47,192 nucleotides of DNA from the NCBI GenBank assembly GCA_964646345.1, contig CAZYDU010000007.1, positions 1 to 47,192 on the forward strand. The letters run 5' to 3'. Shown piece by piece: positions 8,494-16,738 of the stretch. Numbering within the stretch: position 1 is the first letter of the stretch; every line of letters begins with the position of its first letter. Below the pieces are notes generated by a model. The model made no database searches. It saw only the letters and a list, made by a program, of their open reading frames with translations, and had not been told where the DNA came from. This DNA is from RGIG1681 sp964646345. GTDB lineage: Bacteria; Bacillota; Clostridia; Christensenellales; UBA1242. A program made the position numbers and the translations under genes.

Positions 8494-10461
8494 ATGGATA
8501 TTAATCAAAAATCAATAGATAACATCAGAGCTATTATCGCTCAAACCATTTCAAATGCAAACTCCGGTCACACGGGGTCTGCTCTAAGTGCGACTCCAAT
8601 GCTTTATAGCCTTTTTAATGACCACTTGTTATTTAACCCAAAAGACCCAAAGTTTTTAAATCGTGATAGATTTGTATCATCTGCTGGACACACTTCAGCA
8701 CTTTACTATACTCTTTTGCATCTTTACGGTTACGACCTTAGTATTGAAGATTTAAAAAATTTCAGAAAATATAAATCAAGGACACCAGGTCACCCAGAAT
8801 ACGGAGTTGTTCCTGGAGTTGAAACTTCAACAGGTCCACTTGGCCAAGGCATTGCTAACGCCGTTGGTCTTGCTATCGCAGAAACAATCTTTGAGTCAAA
8901 GTTCAATACAAAAGACATTAAGCTTTTTGATAACTATACCTACTGCTATACTGGCGATGGTTGTTTGATGGAAGGAGTTGCAGTTGAAGCTTGTTCACTC
9001 GCTGGAACTTTAAAACTAAATAAATTAATTCTTCTTTATGAAGACAACAACATAACCATTGATGGAGCAAAAACCATTGCTAATAACGAAGACATAGCTA
9101 AAAAGTTTGAAGCAATGGGCTGGAATGTTTTAAATGTGAAAAATGGTAACGATTATCTTGCATGTTCAAAGGCAATAACTTCAGCAAAACGCTCAAGCAA
9201 ACCAACTATTGTAATCTTTAAAACAATCATCGGCATTGGCACTAAACTTGAAGGTACAAGCAAAATTCATTCTCACCCACTTTCTTCAGATGAACTTGAA
9301 GAATACTTAAACAAGCTTGGCTTCACAAATGATTTTTCTATTGAAAGTGATGTTTACGAAAATGCTAACAAAACCGTTGAATTAAACTTGCAAAAAAACG
9401 CAATTTGGCATGAAAACTTTAAAAATTATGCAAAAAATTATCCAAACAACTATAAATTGCTCAAAAATTATCTTTCAGATAAACAATGTGATTACGAAAA
9501 AGTATTAACAAAATTAACACACCTGTCCGTAAATTCTGGTAGAGATATGGGCAGTTTTGTCTTAAATGAATTATCCAAAACATTCGATAGTTTAGTTGGT
9601 GGTGCTGCCGATGTTGCTGAATCAACAAAAGCAAAAATCAATGACGGAGAATTTTATTCAGCAGAAAACAGACAAGGAAGAAATATCCATTTTGGTATTC
9701 GTGAACATTCTATGGGGGCAATAGCAAACGGCATTGCACTTTATTTGAATCAACCCGTTTTTGAAAGCACATTCTTTATCTTCTCAAACTACATGATACC
9801 ACCAATAAGAATGAGTGCAATGATGAACCTGCCCGTTCTTTCAATATTCACACACGACTCAATAAATGTTGGTCAAGACGGCCCAACTCATCAACCAATC
9901 GAAACATTAACTTGCCTTCGTTCTATACCAAACTATTTAGTTTACAGACCTGCAACATCAGCAGAAGTTGTGGCAGGATATAAATTATTTTTTGATACAA
10001 AAAAACCCATGGGCTTAGCTTTGTCAAAATCAGATCTTTTATATCTTGATAATTCAACCATTGAAAAAGCCGAACATGGCGGATATGTTTTATTTGAAAA
10101 TAAATCTAGACCAAAAATCGAAATTATTACCAGCGGAACAGAAGCCAGCCTAGCCATTCAAATAGCAAATCATTATGCAGACCTTGGTGTCAGAGTTATT
10201 TCAATGCCTTGTGAAGCAATATTTAGCTTGCAAGACAAATCATACAAAAATAAAGTATTGCTAAAAAATCCTACTCTTAAAGTTGTTATTGAAGCATCAA
10301 ACGACAATGTATGGTATAAATATATTGGAGAAAACGATGTTCTTATCAATGTTACAAATTTCCAATATTCAGGAAACGGAACAGAAGTTTATGAAAAAGC
10401 TGGTTTTAACACGGCTGACATCATTACAAAAATAAACAAAGCATTAAAGGCACTTGGATAA
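8494..10461 (+). CDS. tkt: Transketolase
   Basis: 655 residues, full length. It moves two-carbon ketol units between sugar phosphates in the non-oxidative pentose phosphate pathway, with thiamine diphosphate and a divalent metal. The N-terminal ThDP domain has SGHTSALYY, TSTGPLGQGI and the GDG...NN cofactor motif (GDGCLMEG, then EDNNITIDG). The pyrimidine domain has FGIREHSMGAIANG with the catalytic Glu and THDSINVGQDGPTHQP. A C-terminal transketolase domain follows. AAGGAG lies 9 bases before ATG. The stop codon sits in the loop of a terminator. Confidence 0.97.
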   Translation: MDINQKSIDNIRAIIAQTISNANSGHTGSALSATPMLYSLFNDHLLFNPKDPKFLNRDRFVSSAGHTSALYYTLLHLYGYDLSIEDLKNFRKYKSRTPGHPEYGVVPGVETSTGPLGQGIANAVGLAIAETIFESKFNTKDIKLFDNYTYCYTGDGCLMEGVAVEACSLAGTLKLNKLILLYEDNNITIDGAKTIANNEDIAKKFEAMGWNVLNVKNGNDYLACSKAITSAKRSSKPTIVIFKTIIGIGTKLEGTSKIHSHPLSSDELEEYLNKLGFTNDFSIESDVYENANKTVELNLQKNAIWHENFKNYAKNYPNNYKLLKNYLSDKQCDYEKVLTKLTHLSVNSGRDMGSFVLNELSKTFDSLVGGAADVAESTKAKINDGEFYSAENRQGRNIHFGIREHSMGAIANGIALYLNQPVFESTFFIFSNYMIPPIRMSAMMNLPVLSIFTHDSINVGQDGPTHQPIETLTCLRSIPNYLVYRPATSAEVVAGYKLFFDTKKPMGLALSKSDLLYLDNSTIEKAEHGGYVLFENKSRPKIEIITSGTEASLAIQIANHYADLGVRVISMPCEAIFSLQDKSYKNKVLLKNPTLKVVIEASNDNVWYKYIGENDVLINVTNFQYSGNGTEVYEKAGFNTADIITKINKALKALG

Positions 10462-10473
10462 AGTGCTTTTTTC
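10446..10473 (+). terminator. Terminator after tkt
   Basis: 10-bp stem with one G-U (AAAGGCACTT with AAGTGCTTTT), loop GGATA containing the start of the stop codon, then TTCTTT. Confidence 0.75.
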
Positions 10474-10497
10474 TTTGTATAATTTGTTTTAATTTGG

Positions 10498-10526
10498 TTT
10501 ACAATTTAATCAAAAAAAGATACTAT
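10498..10526 (+). promoter_or_regulatory. Promoter of the InlB-repeat protein gene
   Basis: TTTACA (10498-10503), 17-base spacer, TACTAT (10521-10526), about 28 bases upstream of the ATG at 10555. Confidence 0.55.
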
Positions 10527-10554
10527 TAATATATAAAAAATTGTGAGAAAATAT

Positions 10555-13500
10555 ATGAAAAAAAGAAATTTATTATTAGGCATAATGTTTGCCATTTTAT
10601 CAATTCTTAGCATTGGATTTAAACCAAAAGCGGAGTGTTTTACACATGCTTCTGGCGTTTTTACCATAACAATAGATGCTGGTGGCGGAACATGTGAAGA
10701 AGAATCACTAACAACCACTGAAAGTGGCACACTTTCATCACTTCCAACACCAATAAAAAGTGGTTGTGTTTTTGATAAGTGGATAAACAGTAATGGAGAT
10801 ATAGTAACCACATCAACTGAATTTTCAGCTGAAGACACAATCACCGCTGTATACAATGTAAAAAGCTACAACTACACAATTTCTAACAATTCTAGTAATT
10901 TTTCACTGACCGCCAAAACGGAAACCCCTGACGTTTTTTACACCTTATCAGATAATCTTACAAACGTTAATGATGCCATTAATTTAATTTCTAACGACCT
11001 TGATTCTCCAAAAAGAGAAGCTACTATAAACTTTGATTCAATTTCATTAAATGAAGATTTAACTTTGAGTTTCTACCTAGCAACAATAAGCGGAACAATT
11101 AATCTTGGTTCACATAAAATCATTTGCAATGCTCCACAAAATCCATCAACTTTAAATCTATCTAACATCACATTTTCTACAAATTCTTCACAAAATCAAA
11201 TAATTGTTCATGGCGAAAATAAATTATATTTAAACCTTAGCAACTGCAAATTTGAAGCAACTCACACAAACGAAAACTTTTCAGACTACGCTATTTATTT
11301 TGAAAACCCAATCCATTCCATTTATTTTTCAAACAAAATTTCACATCAAACCAAATTTTTCTATAATCATGAAAACGGAATTTCAGCATCAACCGCAAAT
11401 TTAAATTTATCAGAACAAACAAGCGGAAAACTTGCAATCACATTTCCTTATGAATTAGACGGCACAAAAATTTTCCAAGGCGTATCTAGTGCCAATGATT
11501 TTGAATTTATGGCAATGCAAGACAACTATACATGCAGTGCACAATATTTAAATCAATGCCTTTATTTAAAAGTAGAATTCAACATCAATATTAACTCAAA
11601 TGGCGGAACAATAAATCAAAATCAATTAACATCAAGATTTACCCCAACCGAAACAATCAACTATCCAACAAATCCAGATATTGCTCTAACCCATCATAGT
11701 TTAAACGGATATGCTGGAATTATTAACATCGACAGCGAAACCGCAAACGCAAATTCAATGTCAACAATTTATTATTTCAACAAACAAATGCTTGAAAATC
11801 TGCTAGCTGATACTACAGAAAACAAAACTATCTATGACAAAATTAAGGAATATTTTTCTGTTAGTGTTCCTACTCTAAGTGAAACGACACCAGATTATGG
11901 CTTTACATACTACAAAAATGATGCTAGCGACATTAACTATAAAGCCGTGAATTTCATGCTAGAAAACAATCAAACCCCTTCATTTATTGCAATTTGGACA
12001 AAAACAAAATACACTATAAATTTCGTTGAAAACGGTGGCAATGATGTGACGGATATTTCAGAATATTTTGAAACAAAAACAACCATTCCATCAACAACAA
12101 GACTTGGTTACACTTTTGATGGCTGGTACACAACCAACCCAAGCGATGCAACAACATTTGACGAAAATAGCAAAGTTATAGTTCCTAGCGAAGGTTACAC
12201 AATAACCGATAACATAACATTCTATGCAAAATGGTCGCCTGAAACATATAAACTCACAATTTCGCCAAACAATGATGCACAAAATCAAGAAATCAAAGTG
12301 GATTTTGACACACTTCTTAAAAATTTAACCCAAATGTCTGCTAATTTCTATTCAAAATCAGGCCACACCTTAATTAGTTGGCACACATCTGAAACGATGT
12401 CAGACGATACAAAAATTGATTTTGAAACATTCACAATGCCTAATTATGATTTAACAATTTACGCTAAATGGCAAATCAATCAATACACAATCGAACTTTA
12501 TATCAATCACAATGGCAATGAATCTTTATTCACAAACCCAATAACAAAGAATTACAACGAACAAATTGATGCCTTGCAACCTTCTAATAACGATTATCCA
12601 GGTTACACATTCCAAGGTTGGTATACTGATAAAAACGGTCAATATAGATTCAATAACTCAACAACCTTCCCATATCTTCCATTGACTATGCCAGACCTAT
12701 CAGATAAACCAAATGGCACGCTTAAGTTATACGCTTACTTTAAATACACCGAATATACTGTAACATATTATATTGGTTCAGAAATTTATAAAACCGGGCA
12801 AAAGCTAACAATCATTGATACTATCCCTACTCCTGAACCTAAAAAATCCGGTTTCACTTTTGAATATTGGTGCACCGATGAAAGTTTAGAACAAAGACTG
12901 GATTTTGACATTATGCCAAACCATAACTTAACTTTATATGCAAAATTCAAAGAAAAAACATCAATATATATCGATGAAGATATACAATCTTACACTCTTT
13001 CTGAAAAAGGAACTTTTAAACTTAATGTTGATTTAAATAATTTTGTTATTCAATATTTAGTTGACGGAAGCTGGACAATCAATGTTCCAACAAACAAAGG
13101 AACATATGATGTTAAAATTGTAAGGAATGAAGACAACAACTACAAATACTTTGAAACCACAATAAAAGGCGGACTTGTAATCACTCCAAATAATCTTGAC
13201 TTAAGCATTTATTCACTTGTATTTTATTCTATTGCAGTCATAGAACTTATTTGTGCGGTAATTCTATTATTTTTAAGAAAACAAAGAAAAACCTACTTAA
13301 CATATGCCATTATTTTGCCGTTTGGCGTTGTTTCAACTTCAGGTTTTATCAACTTCGTGGTATCTTTAATTCTTGCAATTTTTGGATTTGTATTAATCGT
13401 TGTGCAAATAGTAAACCTAAAACAAATCAACAACGAAATAGCCAAAATTAGCACAGAAAACAAAGAATACACTCCACCTGACATCAGTCAAAATAGTTCA

Positions 13501-13635
13501 ATTTCTAAAAAGGTTGAAATCATATTAGAACAAAACGGATTTGTTTCAGCAAATAATTCAAATGATGATACAAAGAAAGAACAATCCAACAAAGACGAAG
13601 AACTTGACTTAGATGGCGAACCTGAAGACAACTAA
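10555..13635 (+). CDS. InlB B-repeat surface protein with C-terminal membrane helices
   Basis: 1026 residues from ATG 10555; a GTG four codons earlier lacks a ribosome binding site. A signal peptide (KKRN followed by a hydrophobic run to about 25) is followed by InlB B-type (Flg_new, Listeria-Bacteroides) repeats. These are recognised by G-[YH]-T-[FL]-x-x-W and L-T-x-Y-A-K-[WF] endings: one near 35-95, and at least four in tandem at about 490-800 (for example GYTFDGWYT, GHTLISWHT, GYTFQGWYT, GFTFEYWCT). A domain resembling MBG modules follows (about 810-885, GTYDVKI). Two or three hydrophobic helices (about 890-970) and a cytoplasmic acidic tail (DEELDLDGEPEDN) end the protein. No LPXTG motif is seen, so anchoring is by membrane helices. 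Function unknown; adhesion or surface interaction is inferred. Confidence 0.9.
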   Translation: MKKRNLLLGIMFAILSILSIGFKPKAECFTHASGVFTITIDAGGGTCEEESLTTTESGTLSSLPTPIKSGCVFDKWINSNGDIVTTSTEFSAEDTITAVYNVKSYNYTISNNSSNFSLTAKTETPDVFYTLSDNLTNVNDAINLISNDLDSPKREATINFDSISLNEDLTLSFYLATISGTINLGSHKIICNAPQNPSTLNLSNITFSTNSSQNQIIVHGENKLYLNLSNCKFEATHTNENFSDYAIYFENPIHSIYFSNKISHQTKFFYNHENGISASTANLNLSEQTSGKLAITFPYELDGTKIFQGVSSANDFEFMAMQDNYTCSAQYLNQCLYLKVEFNININSNGGTINQNQLTSRFTPTETINYPTNPDIALTHHSLNGYAGIINIDSETANANSMSTIYYFNKQMLENLLADTTENKTIYDKIKEYFSVSVPTLSETTPDYGFTYYKNDASDINYKAVNFMLENNQTPSFIAIWTKTKYTINFVENGGNDVTDISEYFETKTTIPSTTRLGYTFDGWYTTNPSDATTFDENSKVIVPSEGYTITDNITFYAKWSPETYKLTISPNNDAQNQEIKVDFDTLLKNLTQMSANFYSKSGHTLISWHTSETMSDDTKIDFETFTMPNYDLTIYAKWQINQYTIELYINHNGNESLFTNPITKNYNEQIDALQPSNNDYPGYTFQGWYTDKNGQYRFNNSTTFPYLPLTMPDLSDKPNGTLKLYAYFKYTEYTVTYYIGSEIYKTGQKLTIIDTIPTPEPKKSGFTFEYWCTDESLEQRLDFDIMPNHNLTLYAKFKEKTSIYIDEDIQSYTLSEKGTFKLNVDLNNFVIQYLVDGSWTINVPTNKGTYDVKIVRNEDNNYKYFETTIKGGLVITPNNLDLSIYSLVFYSIAVIELICAVILLFLRKQRKTYLTYAIILPFGVVSTSGFINFVVSLILAIFGFVLIVVQIVNLKQINNEIAKISTENKEYTPPDISQNSSISKKVEIILEQNGFVSANNSNDDTKKEQSNKDEELDLDGEPEDN

Positions 13636-13644
13636 TTTAAAACT

Positions 13645-13706
13645 AAAAAAGACAACCGATTTAACTGCTATTAAACAAGCATTCTAAATCAGCTGTCTTT
13701 TTTGTT
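13645..13706 (+). terminator. Terminator after the InlB-repeat gene
   Basis: Outer stem AAAAAAGACA (13645-13654) with TGTCTTTTTT, plus GATTTA/TAAATC inside, with two mismatches; ends in a T-run. Confidence 0.75.
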
Positions 13707-13729
13707 TGCTTATTTATAAAATAATTTGC

Positions 13730-13758
13730 TAGACAAAAGTTAAAAAAATATATATCAT
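13730..13758 (+). promoter_or_regulatory. Promoter of the acyltransferase-like gene
   Basis: TAGACA (13730-13735), 17-base spacer, TATCAT (13753-13758), 15 bases before ATG at 13774 with a weak AGGTG ribosome binding site. Confidence 0.5.
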
Positions 13759-13773
13759 AATATCAGGTGCGAT

Positions 13774-14529
13774 ATGAAAAAAAACTATTTTATTGAATGT
13801 TTGTTATTCCCTTTTAAGTGCATTGAATTTATAATATTCAGCATACTTTTATTTGTTGCATTCATTCTTATTCAGCCATTTATATGGAGCATACCGAAAG
13901 GCAAAAAAAATGTAAGGAAAGATGATGAAGCCCAAGTATTCATAACAAACCACTATGAAATTTACGGTCCAATCGCAATCTTTTTAAGATTTCCATACAA
14001 ATTTAGACCATGGGTAATTGACAAAATGTGTGACGGCAAAACAATCGAACAACAAATGAGTGTTGGCATTTACAATAACTACAAATGGATACCTAAATTT
14101 ATAAAAGTAATCTTCGTTAAAATAGCAAAAAGATTTATTCTTTTTATAATTAGATTTGCCAAACCAATTCCAGTGTCCCGAGATAATCCAAGAGCAAACA
14201 TAAAAACAATGCAAGAATCAGCTGAAGTCCTAAACAAAAATACCAGCATTGTTATCTTTCCTGAAAAAAATTCAGTTAAACAAGGTGTCGGCGAATTTAT
14301 GACAGGGTTCGAATATCTCGGCAAATACTATTATCAAAAAACTGGCAAAAAAATTTCTTTCTATCCTGTTTTCATATCAAGAAAAAAAGGCTCAATGTAC
14401 ATCGAACAGCCTGTTATATATAACCCCGATAACGACCCCGCAATCGAAAAGCAACGAATCGTATCTGAACTCCACGAAGCTATGGTTAACTCATATTTAG
14501 TTCATGAACAACAAAAAAAGAAGTCTTAA
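13774..14529 (+). CDS. Lysophospholipid acyltransferase (PlsC)-like membrane protein, atypical active site
   Basis: 251 residues. A hydrophobic segment at about 12-37 is followed by a domain that looks like the LPLAT/PlsC fold: a TNHYEIYGP motif (58-66) where PlsC has N-H-x4-D, and an IFPEKNSVKQG block that corresponds to FPEGTRS. The catalytic pair His-x4-Asp is not intact: His60 is present but position 65 is Gly. The FPEG block is also changed (FPEK). It may be a diverged acyltransferase with altered catalysis, or a lipid-binding relative. It is a single-gene unit with its own promoter and terminator. The family normally acylates lysophosphatidic acid in the membrane. Confidence 0.75.
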   Translation: MKKNYFIECLLFPFKCIEFIIFSILLFVAFILIQPFIWSIPKGKKNVRKDDEAQVFITNHYEIYGPIAIFLRFPYKFRPWVIDKMCDGKTIEQQMSVGIYNNYKWIPKFIKVIFVKIAKRFILFIIRFAKPIPVSRDNPRANIKTMQESAEVLNKNTSIVIFPEKNSVKQGVGEFMTGFEYLGKYYYQKTGKKISFYPVFISRKKGSMYIEQPVIYNPDNDPAIEKQRIVSELHEAMVNSYLVHEQQKKKS

Positions 14530-14549
14530 TCGCAAGATTTCTTTTTTTC
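14513..14549 (+). terminator. Terminator of the acyltransferase-like gene
   Basis: 15-bp stem with one G-U pair (14513-14527 with 14534-14548) spanning the stop codon, ending in a run of T. The rest of the gap to 14766 is AT-rich without a gene. Confidence 0.85.
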
Positions 14550-14766
14550 TTTAAATAATTAAAAATGCCTTCAAAAAACACTAATTTATTCGTTAAAATG
14601 TATAGATTTGCAAAATTTTAATAAAATTTTACATTTTTAGTTTAAATATCTTAAAATTAAAATTTTATTTCTATCTTGTAGATTTTTGTGCGTATATTTG
14701 AAGTTTTTACATTTAAACACAACAAACCGTGTTTCAATGATTAAATCTTCTCTAAACCAACATAAC

Positions 14767-14795
14767 TTGACAACGCTTCATAATAAAATTATAAT
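14767..14795 (+). promoter_or_regulatory. Perfect consensus sigma-A promoter of the heavy-metal exporter gene
   Basis: TTGACA (14767-14772), exactly 17 bases, TATAAT (14790-14795). No operator is obvious, so strong expression is expected unless an unseen regulator acts. Confidence 0.85.
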
Positions 14796-14815
14796 ACTAC
14801 GGTAAGGAAATATTT

Positions 14816-15706
14816 ATGGATAAATTTTTAGATGTATTATTAGATTCTTTGATTGATACGGCAAAAATTCTGCCTATTCTTTTCTTGGTCTATTTTTTAA
14901 TTGAACTTCTCGAATACAAAAATGTTTTCAAGTTTGAAAACTCAAAACTTTTAAAAGGCAAGGCAAGCCCAATCATGGGTTCACTTTTTGGCACAGTTCC
15001 ACAATGCGGATTTTCGGTTGTTTCAGCAGAACTTTATAGTGAACGAAAAATATCAATAGGTGCACTTGTCGCAGTCTTTATCGCAACAAGTGACGAAGCA
15101 TTACCAATCATGCTCTCTGACTATAAATCGATCCCCGCTCTGTTATGTTTGATGGGAACTAAAATAATTTTCTCAATTATAGTTGGTTATTTAACAATGT
15201 TCCTTTACGGAAAAATTTTTAAAAATCAAACTGAACAAACTAAAAACTTATCACACGAAGACCATGAACATATCCATGCTTGTTGCAACCATGACCTTGA
15301 AGATAATTCCTTTGACTGGAAACACCCACTAGTGCACTGCTTAAAAATTACTCTTTACATTTTCATCATTAATGTAATTTTTGGCACAATCCTAATGTTT
15401 GTTGGCGAAGATAATTTAGTTAAGTTTTTAAATTCAAGCAGTATCTTCCAACCTATCCTTGCAATTTTAATCGGTTTCATTCCAAACTGTGTATCTTCAG
15501 TTGTTATCACTGAACTATACTTAATAGGTGGATTAAGTTTTGGCTCAATAGTTGCCGGTCTTTCTGTTAATGCAGGCATTGGCTTAATCGTTTTATTAAA
15601 AGAAAATAAAAGCAAAAAAGAAAACATATTTATAATTTTAAGCCTTTTAATTTCAAGTTTAATTGTTGGATATGCACTTCACTTTTTGCCAATTAATCTT
15701 TTTTAG
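14816..15706 (+). CDS. Putative heavy-metal exporter, ArsP_2 (PF11449)-like
   Basis: 296 residues, mostly hydrophobic with eight to ten predicted helices. The two halves carry related conserved motifs, GTVPQCGFSVV (about 59) and GFIPNCVSSVV (about 221), indicating an internal repeat with inverted topology. This is the pattern of the ArsP_2 'putative 10TM heavy-metal exporter' family, also annotated as arsenic or manganese transporter. The central loop is rich in His and Cys (about 142-155, HEDHEHIHACCNHD), a plausible metal-sensing or metal-delivery segment. RBS TAAGGA precedes the start. Driven by a consensus promoter and ended by a terminator, it stands alone. The transported ion is not determinable. 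Confidence 0.82.
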   Translation: MDKFLDVLLDSLIDTAKILPILFLVYFLIELLEYKNVFKFENSKLLKGKASPIMGSLFGTVPQCGFSVVSAELYSERKISIGALVAVFIATSDEALPIMLSDYKSIPALLCLMGTKIIFSIIVGYLTMFLYGKIFKNQTEQTKNLSHEDHEHIHACCNHDLEDNSFDWKHPLVHCLKITLYIFIINVIFGTILMFVGEDNLVKFLNSSSIFQPILAILIGFIPNCVSSVVITELYLIGGLSFGSIVAGLSVNAGIGLIVLLKENKSKKENIFIILSLLISSLIVGYALHFLPINLF

Positions 15707-15747
15707 TTAAATTTAGTTTACAAAAATCACAATTTTGCATATTTTAT

Positions 15748-15770
15748 AAAAGCCTTTATGGCTTTTTTTT
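15748..15770 (+). terminator. Terminator of the heavy-metal exporter gene
   Basis: AAAAGCC (15748-15754), loop TTTAT, GGCTTTT (15760-15766), then TTTT. Confidence 0.85.
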
Positions 15771-15780
15771 ATTAAATTAT

Positions 15781-15808
15781 TTACAAATTATTACAAAAAG
15801 TGTAATAT
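15781..15808 (+). promoter_or_regulatory. Promoter of dgkB, placed for leaderless transcription
   Basis: TTACAA (15781-15786), 16-base spacer, TAATAT (15803-15808), then only six bases (ATAACT) to the ATG at 15815. There is no Shine-Dalgarno, so the transcript would start at or next to the initiation codon. Confidence 0.5.
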
Positions 15809-15814
15809 ATAACT

Positions 15815-16738
15815 ATGAAATGCATATTTGTATATAATCCGGAAAGCGGAAAAGGTAAAATAAAGAAATATCGTAATTATATTTTAGAAAAACTTGCAAA
15901 AAAATATGGCGAAGTTGACTGTGTTGAAACAAGGCATGCTGGAGACGCAACGGAACTAGCAAGAAACTCTATTGGCGTTTACGACTACTTTTTCGTGTCG
16001 GGCGGAGACGGAACAATAAACGAAGTTGTTAATGGTTTTAGAGAAAGTGAAAACGCACCAATTTTAGGCATAATTCCTTCCGGAACTGTAAATGACGTAG
16101 CTCATTCTCTAGGCCTATCAAAAAACCTAAAAAAGGCTGTTAACAATTTAGTTGAAGGCAAAATATTTGAGCATGATATTTTCAGAGTTAATGATAGATA
16201 TGGCATCTACGTTTGCTGTACTGGCCTTTTTTCTAAAACCAGTTATGACACAAATCGTTACAACAAAAAAAAACTCGGAAAATTGGCATACTTTTTTAGG
16301 GGAGTTAAAGAATTGGTTACAACAAAACCAACGAAACTTGAACTTGAAGTACATGGCGAAAAAATCAAACAATACTGCACAATGCTTTTAATTTTCAACT
16401 CAAGAAGCACCGCTGGATTTATGGTTAACAAAAATGCAGCACTAAATGACGGAATTGTTGAAATCGTAGTATTTCATTCTCACAAAAAAAGCATCTGGTT
16501 GTTCGATATTTTAAGAGCTGTTAGATTTTTTCTTTTCGGTGTAAACTCCATTCGTAAGAGCAAAAATGTAACCTATGCTCAAGCTTCAGAATTTAAAATC
16601 AAACTTGCAGAAGACACTGTTATCAACCTTGATGGAGAAAAGAGTGGCAAAGGAAGTTTTGACTTTACAGTAATAAATAAAGGACTAAAGATTTTGATTC
16701 CAAAAAACGCAAAATTGGGTAAAAATAATGGAAAATAA
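15815..16738 (+). CDS. dgkB: Diacylglycerol/lipid kinase, DgkB type
   Basis: 307 residues of the DAGKc family. The nucleotide-binding GGDGTINEVVNG motif (near 67) and GIIPSGTVNDVAHSL block are intact, and an N-terminal NPESGKGK loop is present; the C-terminal beta-sandwich holds INLDGEKSG. It phosphorylates diacylglycerol to phosphatidic acid with ATP. The next gene is an LTA-synthase-type enzyme whose ATG overlaps this gene by 11 bases. Polyglycerolphosphate polymerisation from phosphatidylglycerol releases diacylglycerol, so the pair makes and recycles it in one operon. No ribosome binding site is seen before the ATG, which suggests a leaderless message. Confidence 0.92.
   Translation: MKCIFVYNPESGKGKIKKYRNYILEKLAKKYGEVDCVETRHAGDATELARNSIGVYDYFFVSGGDGTINEVVNGFRESENAPILGIIPSGTVNDVAHSLGLSKNLKKAVNNLVEGKIFEHDIFRVNDRYGIYVCCTGLFSKTSYDTNRYNKKKLGKLAYFFRGVKELVTTKPTKLELEVHGEKIKQYCTMLLIFNSRSTAGFMVNKNAALNDGIVEIVVFHSHKKSIWLFDILRAVRFFLFGVNSIRKSKNVTYAQASEFKIKLAEDTVINLDGEKSGKGSFDFTVINKGLKILIPKNAKLGKNNGK

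Noticed and set aside
10543..10554. GTG start of the InlB-repeat gene
   Set aside because: No ribosome binding site precedes it; the ATG at 10555 gives a normal signal peptide beginning with MKKR.
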